64,000 nucleotides of DNA, taken from NCBI RefSeq assembly GCF_035987325.1, contig NZ_CP108488.1:806001-870000 (forward strand). The letters are read 5' to 3'. Both the position numbers and the translations under genes were made by a program. This DNA is from Streptomyces sp. NBC_01244 (GTDB lineage: Bacteria; Actinomycetota; Actinomycetes; Streptomycetales; Streptomycetaceae). This document shows, piece after piece, positions 51,397-59,503 of the stretch. A model generated the notes under the pieces. That model made no database searches and was not told where the DNA came from. It saw nothing but the letters and a program-made list of their open reading frames with translations. Numbering within the stretch: position 1 is the first letter of the stretch; each line of letters opens with the position of its first letter.

Positions 51397-52878
51397 TCAG
51401 CCCGTCCGCGCAGCGGACGGCGAGGGCGCGGCGGGGGCGGAGGCGGAGGCGGAGGCGGAGGCGGATGGGGCGAGGACGAAGTCGAGGCGGCGGACGGCGG
51501 AGCGCCGCTGGAGCACCGACAGGGCCGTGATCCCCGCGCCGAGGGCCAGCCAGCCCGCGGGCCCGGCCGTCATCACCACTCCGGTCAGGAGCAGCGGACC
51601 GGCGGACTTCTGGACGGACTGGGCCATGCCCGCCACCCCCAGGTACGACGCCCGCGCTTCCTCGGGGGCGAGTGAGACCGCCAGCTCCCAGGAACTCACC
51701 GACCGCAGCAGTTCCGCGGCCGTGACCAGCACCGCCGCGGCGAGCAGTACGACCGTCGCGGCCACGGTCCCGGCACCGGAGGTGAGGGCCAGGAGGGTGC
51801 AGCAGGCGAGCATCGTCAGCCCGTACAAGGAGACCGCCGCCGCGGCCTGGCGGGGTTCCTCGAACCTGGCGGAGACGCGGAGTTGGAGTACGACGACCAG
51901 CACGGTGTTGATGACGAGGAAGGCCGGAACCAGCGCGTGCGGTGCGTCGGTGTGTGCCACGAGCCAGAGCGGCAGGCCGACGGCCAGGACCGAGTCGTCG
52001 AGGTTCATGGGGATGTCGAGCAGGACGAAGCGCAGATAGCCCCGGTCCCGCCACGGGCTCGGCGCCCCCGCCCGGCCGGGCGCGGCATCCCCGAGTGCGG
52101 CATCTCCGGTCGCGGCATCCCCGGCCCCCGCGCCGCCCCCGGAGGCCGCGCCCCCCGTCAACGCATCCCCCGCACCCGCGGCCACCCGCCCCTCGGCTCG
52201 CGGTTCCCGGGTACGCCAGACCAGAGCCGCGGCAGCGGCGAACGAGAGCGCGTTGCCCAGGATCAGCACCTGGTACGCCGCCGGCGTCCCGACGGCGAGG
52301 CCGGCGGCGGCGATCCCCGCGCCCACCGCGTAACCGGCGTTCGCCGTACTGCGCGACAGGGCCTGATAGGTGCCGCGCCGCTCACCCGCCACCCGTGTGG
52401 CGAAGAGCATCTCCAGCGCCTTGGCCGCCCGGTCGCCGAGGTAGGTGACGGCGACCAGGGGCAGCAGCACGTCGAAGCGGGTGACCACGAGCAGTGCCCC
52501 GAGGGTTCCGAGGCGCAGCAGGTGACAGCCGATCAGCAGGGACCGTACCGGGAAGCGGCCCGCCAGGTGCCCCGCCAGGGGCGATCCGGCGATGCCCGCG
52601 ACGGCCGCGGCGCCCAGGAGGAGGCCGATCCGGCCGGCGTCCAGGCCCAAGACGAAGGTGAAGTAGAGGACCGAGGAGGCCGCCCAGACGCCCGTTCCGG
52701 TGCGGTCGAGGAGCTGGGCGAGCAGCATGATCCGAGCGTCCCGACCGCCGGGCGGCCGCCGCAACTGCGCCACCAGTCCGGGCCGTCGCTCCCGCTCCCG
52801 TACCGGCCGCACCGGCTGCACCGGCCGCTCCCGCCACCCCTGCGGACCCTTCCCGATCCCCGTACCGCGCCGCCGCAT
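51397..52878 (-). CDS. MFS exporter with MarR-like operators upstream
   Basis: Carrier of 493 aa; ATG 52878 has GGAGG seven bases upstream. After a basic Arg/Pro-rich 50-residue N-terminus come about 12 hydrophobic segments (LDRTGTGVWAASSVLYFTFVLG; GRIGLLLGAAAVAGIAGSP). A long central loop at about residues 230-275 is Gly/Ala/Asp-rich (AAPG, GDAA repeats), and the C-terminus is an Ala-Ser repeat. This group of MFS proteins includes putative drug-efflux carriers. Two strong palindromes lie in its upstream region. Confidence 0.85.
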   Translation of the reverse strand: MRRRGTGIGKGPQGWRERPVQPVRPVRERERRPGLVAQLRRPPGGRDARIMLLAQLLDRTGTGVWAASSVLYFTFVLGLDAGRIGLLLGAAAVAGIAGSPLAGHLAGRFPVRSLLIGCHLLRLGTLGALLVVTRFDVLLPLVAVTYLGDRAAKALEMLFATRVAGERRGTYQALSRSTANAGYAVGAGIAAAGLAVGTPAAYQVLILGNALSFAAAAALVWRTREPRAEGRVAAGAGDALTGGAASGGGAGAGDAATGDAALGDAAPGRAGAPSPWRDRGYLRFVLLDIPMNLDDSVLAVGLPLWLVAHTDAPHALVPAFLVINTVLVVVLQLRVSARFEEPRQAAAAVSLYGLTMLACCTLLALTSGAGTVAATVVLLAAAVLVTAAELLRSVSSWELAVSLAPEEARASYLGVAGMAQSVQKSAGPLLLTGVVMTAGPAGWLALGAGITALSVLQRRSAVRRLDFVLAPSASASASASAPAAPSPSAARTG

Positions 52879-52904
52879 CCCATTGCCTCCGAGCCCCCGC
52901 GAAA

Positions 52905-52963
52905 GTATCTCGACATCGAGATACCAGCGGAAGCCTGCCCGAGATCAATCTTGACGTCAAGAT
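52905..52963. promoter_or_regulatory. Pair of MarR-like palindromic operators
   Basis: GTATCTCGACATCGAGATAC (52905-52924) is a 9+2+9 palindrome, and ATCTTGACGTCAAGAT (52948-52963) is a perfect 16-bp palindrome. Centres are 41 bp apart, about four helical turns. Both resemble TATCTTGA/TCAAGATA-type sites used by MarR-family repressors. They lie 27-85 bp upstream of the MFS start at 52878 and also upstream of the rightward small gene at 53060. Confidence 0.65.
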
Positions 52964-53059
52964 ACTTCCGGATGCGGCCCGCCCACCGGACTGGGCCACC
53001 TCCCGCTGCATTCCGGCAGCGGATCGGGGCAGAAGCAGCCTGCGAGATGGGAGAACATC

Positions 53060-53215
53060 ATGATCGCGCTTGGCATCGTCCTGTTGATCATCGGCTACCT
53101 CCTCGGCATTTCGATCCTGTGGACGTTGGGGATCATCCTCGTCGTCATCGGGGTCGTCCTGTGGGTGCTCGGCTCCGTCGGGCACGCGGTCGGAGGGCGG
53201 CGGCACTATTGGTAG
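53060..53215 (+). CDS. 51-aa hydrophobic membrane protein (DUF6131-like)
   Basis: Short gene reading MIALGIVLLIIGYLLGISIL through a second hydrophobic helix (TLGIILVVIGVVLWVLG) to a basic GGRRHYW end. ATG 53060 is preceded by GGGAGA. Proteins with this two-helix layout and terminal HYW are widespread in Streptomyces and related actinobacteria; the function is unknown. It lies at the head of a run of small stress-type genes. Confidence 0.75.
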   Translation: MIALGIVLLIIGYLLGISILWTLGIILVVIGVVLWVLGSVGHAVGGRRHYW

Positions 53216-53263
53216 CGCGCAAGTGACGGAGCGGACGCGCACGGACGCTCGGGAGACGGTTCC

Positions 53264-53500
53264 ATGATCCAGATGTCCATACCGCTGATACCCGCGGATG
53301 ACGGCGTACTGCTGATCCCCGCCGATCACGTCACCGGACTCCTGCGCAGCCTCGCGGCCGACTGGCTGGAATCGGAGCACACCGGAGAGATGCGCGGCGA
53401 CGAGCAGACCGTCCGGGACCTGGCGGGCGTACTGACCGAACTCGCCGATCAGATCGACGTCGAATGCATCGGGTTCACTTCGGCCGCTCCACGTCCGTAG
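53264..53500 (+). CDS. Small conserved-looking acidic protein
   Basis: Protein of 78 aa (MIQMSIPLIPADDGVLLIPA...). ATG 53264 is preceded by GGGAGA at suitable spacing. The middle is helical and acidic (LLRSLAADWLESEHTGEM; DLAGVLTELADQIDVECIGF). I do not recognise a domain. Codon use is typical, so it is probably a real gene. It follows the 51-aa membrane protein by 48 bp and may be cotranscribed. Confidence 0.65.
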   Translation: MIQMSIPLIPADDGVLLIPADHVTGLLRSLAADWLESEHTGEMRGDEQTVRDLAGVLTELADQIDVECIGFTSAAPRP

Positions 53501-53546
53501 GACAGCGGCCGCGCAGAAGGAATCGGCAGGAGAGGGGCTTCGCGCC

Positions 53547-53771
53547 AGATCCTGGACCGCTCCCGGCAGCTGGAGCCGCCACCTCCGGGCGGGCCTGTTC
53601 ACGTGGGCCCTCGGCGTCGCCTGCGCGACCCTGCCCGTCTACGCCGTCGCCACGTCTTCGCCCCCACTGATCTGGGCCTTCGCCGCGGTCTGGGTGCTCA
53701 CCCCCATCCGGCTCATCCGGCTCATCCGGCTGGCGATCGGCTGGTGCCGCACGCACGACATCGCCCCGTGA
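53547..53771 (+). pseudogene. Small membrane-protein frame lacking a start codon
   Basis: The frame closed by TGA at 53769 reads SRHLRAGLFTWALGVACATL and then a second hydrophobic helix (PPLIWAFAAVWVLTPIRLIRL) with strong Streptomyces codon bias. Back to the previous in-frame stop at 53433 there is no ATG, GTG or TTG. A GGAGAGG lies at 53529. It is either a gene that lost its start or one using a rare start. Confidence 0.4.
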
Positions 53772-53814
53772 CGCCGTTCCCCTCGGAAGTCCCACGGGGA
53801 ACGGCGTCACGGGG
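53764..53814. terminator. Perfect 19-bp hairpin, bidirectional terminator
   Basis: CCCCGTGACGCCGTTCCCC pairs exactly with 53796-53814 around a 13-nt loop. It lies between rightward and leftward gene ends and includes the TGA of the preceding small frame. It is the strongest hairpin noticed in the window. Confidence 0.85.
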
Positions 53815-53862
53815 CGATGAGACGAGAGGACGGGGGGACGAGGAACGGAGCCGGGGCGGCCG

Positions 53863-54186
53863 TCAGTAGCCGAGCTCGCGCTTCAGTTCGGCCTTGTCCA
53901 TGGAGGAACGGCCGTGCAGATTGCGCCGCTTGGCCTCCGCGTAGAGCTGGTCGTACGTCGGCCCCTGCGCGCCTTGGTGCGAGCGCAGCCCGCCGCGCCT
54001 GGCCGAGGAGATGTCCTCGATGGAGCTCTTGCTCGCCGTCTCGGACTCCCCCGCACGGGCCCGCTCCTTGTTGACGGTCCGCGCGGCGATCTCCTTCGCC
54101 CGCTCGGCGCTCTCGCCGCGCTTCTCGGCGCTCTCCTTGATGTGCTCGTACTGGCGCTCCCGCTTGGCACTGGAACCACGAGGCAT
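53863..54186 (-). CDS. Hydrophilic stress-type protein with Rho-N-like C-terminus
   Basis: Charged protein of 107 aa. ATG 54186 has GAGGAG six bases upstream. Residues 1-70 are Lys/Arg/Glu-rich and probably helical or disordered (SAKRERQYEHIKESAEKRG). The C-terminal part (TYDQLYAEAKRRNLHGRSSM, DKAELKREL) resembles the Rho-N/SAP-like helix pair found in so-called plasmid-stabilisation proteins of actinobacteria, which may bind nucleic acid. A SigB-like promoter lies upstream, and the next genes are stress genes. Confidence 0.75.
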   Translation of the reverse strand: MPRGSSAKRERQYEHIKESAEKRGESAERAKEIAARTVNKERARAGESETASKSSIEDISSARRGGLRSHQGAQGPTYDQLYAEAKRRNLHGRSSMDKAELKRELGY

Positions 54187-54226
54187 GATCGCTCCTCGGA
54201 CTGGGGGACACGGGCATACGGGACGC

Positions 54227-54251
54227 CTACCCGGGGCCCCGTACCGCATTC
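54227..54251 (-). promoter_or_regulatory. SigB-like promoter (GAAT-N15-GGGTAG)
   Basis: On the minus strand GAAT (54251-54248), a 15-bp spacer and GGGTAG (54232-54227) precede the gene starting at 54186 by about 40 bp. The downstream context GGGTAGGCG is shared with two other candidate promoters in this region. Confidence 0.5.
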
Positions 54252-54370
54252 CTCGCCGGACTTCCACAGGCCCGGGCGGTCAAGATATCGGGCAATTCGC
54301 TACGGATTGCAGGCCGCCGCCCCCTGACGCATGGTGGCAGCAGTACCCCCTCAGGAAGGAAGAAATCGTC

Positions 54371-54550
54371 ATGGGCAAGGCAAAGGGCAAGGCGAAGCAG
54401 GCCAAGGGGAAGCTGAAGGAGAACCTCGGCAGCGCGATGGACGACAAGCGCATGCAGGCGGAGGGAAGCACCGAGCGGATGGCGGGCAAGGCCGAGGAAA
54501 TGGCCTCCGACGCCGCGGACAAGATGAAGAAGGCCAAGGGACAGCGCTGA
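54371..54550 (+). CDS. CsbD-family general stress protein
   Basis: Protein of 59 aa, Lys/Ala/Glu-rich and helical (MGKAKGKAKQAKGKLKENLG). It matches the CsbD pattern of KGKxKExxGxxxxDxxxxxEG. CsbD-like proteins are produced under sigma-B-type control in Bacillus and are abundant stress proteins of unknown biochemistry. ATG 54371 has AGGAAGGAAG upstream. It is followed after 2 bp by a STAS gene, suggesting one transcript with the anti-sigma antagonist. Confidence 0.88.
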   Translation: MGKAKGKAKQAKGKLKENLGSAMDDKRMQAEGSTERMAGKAEEMASDAADKMKKAKGQR

Positions 54551-54552
54551 GG

Positions 54553-54915
54553 ATGCCGGACGAGCACGGCGCGCACGATCCTGCCGGCCCGCCTCCCCCT
54601 GCCAGGGAGGCGGCCGTGGTCCGCCTGTCGGGGGAGATGGACCTCAGCCGGGTCGACGAGGTGCGCGCCGTGCTGCTCGAAGCGGTGACCCGATGGGACG
54701 GCCCCGCCGACATCGTCGTCGACCTCAGCGCTCTCACCTTCTGCGATTCCGCCGGACTGAACCTGCTGCTCCGGGCCCGCCTGCAGGCACTGGAGGGCGG
54801 CCGCACGCTGCGCCTGGCGGCGCCGAACGCCCAGATGCTGCGGCTGCTGGACATCACCGGCTCCCTCCCCCTCTTCCCCATCGACACCGTACCGCCCGGG
54901 TTTGGCGACCCGTGA
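54553..54915 (+). CDS. STAS-domain anti-sigma factor antagonist (first)
   Basis: Protein of 120 aa with a STAS fold. The phosphorylatable serine lies in LTFCDSAGLNLLLRA. In partner-switching systems the unphosphorylated form binds the RsbW-like kinase and frees the sigma factor. The ATG at 54553 follows the CsbD stop by 2 bp with only GAGG nearby, so it is probably translated by coupling. A second STAS protein and the kinase follow on the same strand. Confidence 0.88.
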   Translation: MPDEHGAHDPAGPPPPAREAAVVRLSGEMDLSRVDEVRAVLLEAVTRWDGPADIVVDLSALTFCDSAGLNLLLRARLQALEGGRTLRLAAPNAQMLRLLDITGSLPLFPIDTVPPGFGDP

Positions 54916-54923
54916 CGGGGTAG
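54900..54923 (+). promoter_or_regulatory. SigB-like promoter (GTTT-N14-GGGTAG)
   Basis: GTTT (54900-54903), 14 bp, then GGGTAG (54918-54923), 56 bp upstream of ATG 54979. The -35 is identical to the usual Streptomyces SigB form; the -10 differs from GGGTAY only in the last base. Confidence 0.55.
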
Positions 54924-54978
54924 GCGCGAGACATATCCGGTGTGTCGAGACCCGAACCACCGGGGAAGGGGGTACGCG

Positions 54979-55344
54979 ATGCCCTCGGCGGACGAAGACC
55001 GCTTCGCGGTCGACGTGCGACCCCTCGACGGGGCCACCGTCCTGACCTTGGCCGGGGAGCTCGACCACGACACCGCAGAGCCCCTGCGCGCGGCTCTGGA
55101 AGCCGCCCGGGCAAGTGGCGGGCGACGTCTGCTGGTCGATGTCAGCGAGCTGGCGTTCTGTGATTCCACGGGATTGAACGTGCTGCTGCACAACCGGCTC
55201 GCGGCCCGGGAGACAGGTGGCAGCCTCGAACTGATCGGCCTGCACCGTCCGGTCGCACGCATGTTCCACGTCACCGGCGCCGACGGGCTCTTCCCGCAGC
55301 ACCCCGATGTGGAGGCGGCCCTGGCGAGTCAGCAGCGCACGTAG
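54979..55344 (+). CDS. STAS-domain anti-sigma factor antagonist (second)
   Basis: Protein of 121 aa. ATG 54979 has GGGAAGGGGG upstream. The STAS serine is in LAFCDSTGLNVLLHNRL, and the opening TVLTLAGELDHDTAEPLRAAL is typical. It has the same length and key motif as the preceding STAS gene, but many substitutions, so it is an old paralogue, not a recent copy. It has its own SigB-like promoter and lies 12 bp before the kinase gene. Confidence 0.9.
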   Translation: MPSADEDRFAVDVRPLDGATVLTLAGELDHDTAEPLRAALEAARASGGRRLLVDVSELAFCDSTGLNVLLHNRLAARETGGSLELIGLHRPVARMFHVTGADGLFPQHPDVEAALASQQRT

Positions 55345-55356
55345 CGAGGAGCGAGG

Positions 55357-55911
55357 ATGAGCGAGCGCCGGTCATCGGAGTGGACCCGGCGTCTGCTGTT
55401 GCACGGCACCACGGACGTCGTCGGCCGATGCCGCGATTTCACCCGCCGCGCCCTCACCGAGTGGCAGTGGCTGCCGGAACCGGAAGCCGCCGACGGCACC
55501 GGCACCGGCACCGCCTACAGGCACGGCCGCGGGAACGCCGGCGAGGACGAGACCGCCGAAGCCGCGGACGACGTGCTGCTCCTGGTGTCCGAAGTGGTGG
55601 CCAACGCCTGCATGCACGCGGGCGGGCCGAATTCGCTGCTCTTGCGCTACACCGCCGAGCGGCTGCGCATCGAGGTCACGGACGCCAGTCCGGTCCTACC
55701 CGTCCACCGGCTCCCGACCGATCCTGCCCGGCCCGGCGGCCATGGGCTGCTCATCGTGAAGCGGCTGGCCCGTGCGTGGGGGGCGGATCCGGTCGACGGC
55801 GGGAAGTGCGTGTGGGTGGAGGTCGCCACTCCACCTGCCCTACGGGAGTACGGAGAAACCCCCCTCCCGGCGGCCGGGCGAGTCTCCCCGCCCGGCATGA
55901 GCGCGTCCTAG
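55357..55911 (+). CDS. RsbW-like anti-sigma kinase (HATPase_c)
   Basis: Protein of 184 aa of the SpoIIAB/RsbW type. The N box is SEVVANACMHAGG and the G box GGHGLLIVKRLARAWG. It would phosphorylate the STAS proteins just upstream and sequester the sigma factor encoded convergently. Its stop overlaps the sigma gene's stop by 4 bp (55908-55911). An acidic insertion (PEPEAADGTGTGTAYRHGRG) precedes the ATPase core. GAGCGAGGA lies upstream of ATG 55357. Confidence 0.88.
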   Translation: MSERRSSEWTRRLLLHGTTDVVGRCRDFTRRALTEWQWLPEPEAADGTGTGTAYRHGRGNAGEDETAEAADDVLLLVSEVVANACMHAGGPNSLLLRYTAERLRIEVTDASPVLPVHRLPTDPARPGGHGLLIVKRLARAWGADPVDGGKCVWVEVATPPALREYGETPLPAAGRVSPPGMSAS

Positions 55912-56813
55912 TCCCGGCCCTCGCCGCCGCTCCGGCCCGCGCCGTCGTCCTCGTCCTCGCCGTCGTCCTCCAGCATCCCGGTCCGCAGCCTGGCCATGAT
56001 GCGGCTCAGCAGTCGTGAGACGTGCATCTGGGAGAGGCCGAGCCGCTCACCGATCTCGGACTGGTTCAACTCTTGGCCGAAGCGCAGCGAGAGGATCTGC
56101 CGATCGCGGTCACTGAGCGTGGCGAGCAGCGGCTTCAGCGTCTCCAGGCATTCGATGCGGTCGTACGCCGCCTCTTCCTCCCCCAGCGGCCACCCCCGGG
56201 TGCCGCCGTCCGCCTCGGGTCCCACCGGGGCGTCCAGGGATCCCGCCATGTAGCCGTTGGCCGCCCGGCGGCCCTCGTCCAGAGCCTCCGGGGTGATCCC
56301 GAGGCACTGCGCCAGTTCCAGGTCGGTCGGGTGGCGTCCCAGTCGCTGCTCGAGCGCGTCGTGCGTTTTGGCGATGTCGAGACGGAGTTCCTGCAGGCGG
56401 CGCGGAACCTTCACGGACCAGCTGGTATCGCGGAAGAACCGCTTCATCTCGCCGGTGATGGTGGGAATGGCGAACGTGGTGAACTCGACCCCGCGTTCGA
56501 CGTCGTACCGGTTGATGGCCTTGATCAGGCCCACCGTGCCGACCTGGACGATGTCCTCCAGGGGCTCGGAACGGTTGCGGAACCGGCGTGCCGCGTATTT
56601 CACCAGGCTGAGGTTGAGCTCGACGAGCGTATTGCGCACGTACGAGTACTCCGGCGTCCCTTCGCTCAGCTCCTTCAGCCGCCGGAAGAGCGCTACGGAC
56701 AGGGTCCGCGCCTCGCCGGTGCTGACGGTGAGCGGATCCTCCGGGACAACGGGCGTCTCGGTGCGGAGGTCGATGCGGAACGGATCCGTGGTGTCGCTGG
56801 ATACGGGTGCCAT
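55908..56813 (-). CDS. SigB/SigF-family RNA polymerase sigma factor
   Basis: Sigma factor of 301 aa; ATG 56813 has GGAGGA six bases upstream. Region 2 is visible (VKYAARRFRNRSEPLEDIVQ, then GTVGLIKAINRYDVERGVEF), region 3 includes VKVPRRLQELRL and IGLTPEAL-like ITPEALDEGRRA, and region 4 includes QSEIGERLGLSQMHVSRLLS. The sequence fits the stress/development group containing SigB, SigF, SigG and SigN. A GGGTAT promoter of its own recognition type lies upstream, implying autoregulation. It sits below the PP2C phosphatase on the same strand. Confidence 0.92.
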   Translation of the reverse strand: MAPVSSDTTDPFRIDLRTETPVVPEDPLTVSTGEARTLSVALFRRLKELSEGTPEYSYVRNTLVELNLSLVKYAARRFRNRSEPLEDIVQVGTVGLIKAINRYDVERGVEFTTFAIPTITGEMKRFFRDTSWSVKVPRRLQELRLDIAKTHDALEQRLGRHPTDLELAQCLGITPEALDEGRRAANGYMAGSLDAPVGPEADGGTRGWPLGEEEAAYDRIECLETLKPLLATLSDRDRQILSLRFGQELNQSEIGERLGLSQMHVSRLLSRIMARLRTGMLEDDGEDEDDGAGRSGGEGRD

Positions 56814-56893
56814 GAGCTTCCTCCGACGGATGGGTGGGTACCGGCCGACCCGGAGCGGGGCGGCGGGAACCGTCGTGGTCCTTCCGGGGGGAT

Positions 56894-56919
56894 ATACCCA
56901 CACGGGGGAATGCTGACCC
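56894..56919 (-). promoter_or_regulatory. Autoregulatory SigB-type promoter (GGGT-N16-GGGTAT)
   Basis: On the minus strand GGGT (56919-56916), 16 bp, then GGGTAT (56899-56894), about 80 bp before the sigma start codon. It matches GNNT-N14-16-GGGTAY fully. Confidence 0.65.
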
Positions 56920-56924
56920 CCTTT

Positions 56925-59453
56925 TTACGGAACATCCCCGTCCGGTACCTCCTCCGGGCCCCCGCCCGGGCCCCCGCCCGGGACGTGGACGTCCAGAACG
57001 CAGATGTCGTCGCGGTGGGCCGTCGACAGGGAGACGAGGGTGCGGGCGAGGGTTTCGCCGCGGCCTTCCCGGAGGAGTCGCACCGCCGTCTCCGCCAGGC
57101 GGTCGAGGCCGGTCTCTATGTCCTCACCCGGCTCCTCCACGAGCCCGTCGGTGTAGAAGAGCAGGTGGTCTCCGGGCAGCAGGTCGATGGCGGCCTGCTC
57201 GTAGGGGGCTTCGAAGGTCGCCCCGAGGAGGGCACCCTGGGGCTGCTCGAGGAACTCCGCCCGGTCGCCGCGGATCAGCAGGGGCGGCAAGTGGCCTGCC
57301 CGTACCCAGGTCAGCCGCCGGTCCCAGGGCTGGTAGCGGGCCATGACCATGGTGGCGGTGGCACTGCCCGACGGGTCCGAACCGGTGTGCAACAGCAGCG
57401 TGTTGAGCCGGCGCAGGACATCGGGCAGGGGTGAGCCGGTGACCGCCATGCCCTTGGCGGTGAACCGGAGCTGGGCCATGGTCCCGACGGCGGCCAGCCC
57501 GTGACCGGCCACGTCTCCGATGACGAACAGAGCGCTCTCGTCGGGGAGTTCGATGGCGCTGTACCAGTCGCCGCCCACATTGATCCCGCTGTCGGCGGGG
57601 ACGTAGGCCACGTCGATGCACAGGCCGGCCAGTTCCAGGGACTGTTCGGGGATCGGCAGCAGGGTGTCCTGGAGACGCGCCGCGAGCGCGCGCTCGGCCT
57701 GGAGCATGCCCCGCTGGAGCAGGACGGCGCGCTCGCTCTCGTGCAGCGCGACTTCGATGTCGTGCTGTGTGGTGAGGTCCTGGAAGAAGCCGTGCACCTC
57801 GACGGGTGTGCCGTCGGCGTCCGTCTGGGCCTCTGCGACGATCCGCAGGTGGCGCACTCCGCGCCGGGTGGTGATCCGGAACCGCTGGTCGACGGCCTGC
57901 CCCTCGCTCAGCAGCCGCTCGACGGCGGCGCCCAGCTGGTGGAGGTCCTCGGTGACGACGTGGCTCGGCAGTTCCGCCAGCGGCATCGGCCCCCGGATCG
58001 GATCCCGGTCGAAGATCGCATAGACCTGATCGGACCAGGTGACGGTGTCGGTGACCAGGTTCCAGCCCGCCCAGCCGAGGTTGCCGAGGCGCTGCATGTC
58101 GGCCAGCCGGCGGGTCTCGCGCTGGCTGGTGTCGTGGCAGATCCAGGACACGACCAGGTGGTCTCCGAGCCTGGACGCCCGGACCGAGTAGACGGACTGC
58201 CGGGGGACGCCCGCGACCACTTCCTCGTAGGTGAAGGGTTCCCCCTCGTACCGGGTACCGGTGGTGAGCGTCCTGAGGTACCCCTCCCACAGGGCGGTAC
58301 CCGCCACGGTGGGGTACGTCTCCAGGATCCGGCGGCCCACGAGTTCCTTGCCGCGCCGTCCGGCCACGTCGACGGACTCGGGCGCCGCCGCGTCGATGCG
58401 GTAGTCCTCCACCTCACCCGTCTCGGAGCGCAGCGGGGTGAGCAGGGTCGCGGGGCCTGCCATGGTGTCCAGGATGAGCTGGACGGCCTCCGCGTAGCCG
58501 CCGACCACGGCTCCCGCGCCCTCGGGGTCGCGAGGTGCCGGCGCGCCCAGGGGCCCCGCGCACAGCCGGGTCGCCTGGCGCAGCAACGCCCGGATGTCGG
58601 CGGCGAAGGGGCCCGGCCGGGTGCGCAGGAACCCGATGGCGGCCCGGGGAGGGCCCTCACCGGGCACGGGGACCCAGGCGCGCGCCGGCCACCGTTCCGG
58701 CGGGTCGCCGATGAGCAGATAGCGCCGGGCGTCCTGTTCGGCGTCCTCCAGCCAGAGGGCGCGGCGGCCGGCGACCGCTTCGAGGGCGGCGACCCCGCTC
58801 AGCGGGGGAATGTGGCGCCACTGCTCGGCCAGGGCCGCGGTGATTCCGGCGCTTCCGGTCAGATCCAGGCTTCCCGCGGCCGCGACGGTGTAGATCATCA
58901 CCGCGTCCACGTCGGTGGCCGCACCGAGCACGGTCACCAGCAGCTCGGCGATGTCGTCGCCCCCGTGCGCCGCGGCCAAGCCGTCGGCGACCCGCGCCAG
59001 CAGGCCGTTCAGCTCGCCGTCGTGGTCGTGGTGACCGGCGAGATAGCGGCGGCGGCTGAACGCCGAGGTGCCCGTCCCGTTCTCCGGGCCCGTGACCGTG
59101 CGCGTGGCAGTGGCCGTAGGTGGCGTAGACGTGGCCGTGGCTGTGGCCGTGGGCAGCGAGATCCGGGCGGTCCCCCGCGGCCGGCGCACACGGAGCTGCC
59201 CGAGGGTGATCCAGCACTCTTCCAGGACGGTGCGGTCGCGCCGGCCGGCCCGTTCGAGGAGCAGGGCGTACGCCGCGTCGGCGGAGACCCCCGCCTGGGC
59301 CATGAGTACGCCCTTGGCCCGCTCGACCACGGCCGTGGTCGCGGCGACGCCTTCCAGGTCGACGACCTCCGACCGGAGTCTGGCCACGACCCTGGCGAGC
59401 GCCACCACCTCGGGTGCGGCGCCCTCACCCACGGGTGCGGCATCGCCCTTCAC
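56925..59453 (-). CDS. ANTAR-GAF-PAS-PP2C phosphatase (RsbU/SpoIIE type)
   Basis: Protein of about 842 aa. The N-terminus has an ANTAR-like RNA-binding helix set (residues about 25-90: VERAKGVLMAQAGVSADAAY, LLLERAGRRDRTV). A GAF-like sensor follows at about 145-300, then two PAS-like regions (about 320-470 and 475-600), and a PP2C phosphatase at about 610-840 with metal ligands in GGDWYSAIELPD and VIGDVAGHG and late FYTDGLVEE. There is no kinase domain. It would dephosphorylate STAS antagonists and so release the sigma factor. The GTG start at 59453 has AAGGAG only 1 nt away, so the true start may be a GTG some residues later. Confidence 0.87.
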   Translation of the reverse strand: MKGDAAPVGEGAAPEVVALARVVARLRSEVVDLEGVAATTAVVERAKGVLMAQAGVSADAAYALLLERAGRRDRTVLEECWITLGQLRVRRPRGTARISLPTATATATSTPPTATATRTVTGPENGTGTSAFSRRRYLAGHHDHDGELNGLLARVADGLAAAHGGDDIAELLVTVLGAATDVDAVMIYTVAAAGSLDLTGSAGITAALAEQWRHIPPLSGVAALEAVAGRRALWLEDAEQDARRYLLIGDPPERWPARAWVPVPGEGPPRAAIGFLRTRPGPFAADIRALLRQATRLCAGPLGAPAPRDPEGAGAVVGGYAEAVQLILDTMAGPATLLTPLRSETGEVEDYRIDAAAPESVDVAGRRGKELVGRRILETYPTVAGTALWEGYLRTLTTGTRYEGEPFTYEEVVAGVPRQSVYSVRASRLGDHLVVSWICHDTSQRETRRLADMQRLGNLGWAGWNLVTDTVTWSDQVYAIFDRDPIRGPMPLAELPSHVVTEDLHQLGAAVERLLSEGQAVDQRFRITTRRGVRHLRIVAEAQTDADGTPVEVHGFFQDLTTQHDIEVALHESERAVLLQRGMLQAERALAARLQDTLLPIPEQSLELAGLCIDVAYVPADSGINVGGDWYSAIELPDESALFVIGDVAGHGLAAVGTMAQLRFTAKGMAVTGSPLPDVLRRLNTLLLHTGSDPSGSATATMVMARYQPWDRRLTWVRAGHLPPLLIRGDRAEFLEQPQGALLGATFEAPYEQAAIDLLPGDHLLFYTDGLVEEPGEDIETGLDRLAETAVRLLREGRGETLARTLVSLSTAHRDDICVLDVHVPGGGPGGGPEEVPDGDVP

Positions 59454-59503
59454 TCCTTGAGCATGCCACGCCCGCTCCCCACCCGCTCAGGTGCGGTCCG
59501 GCT

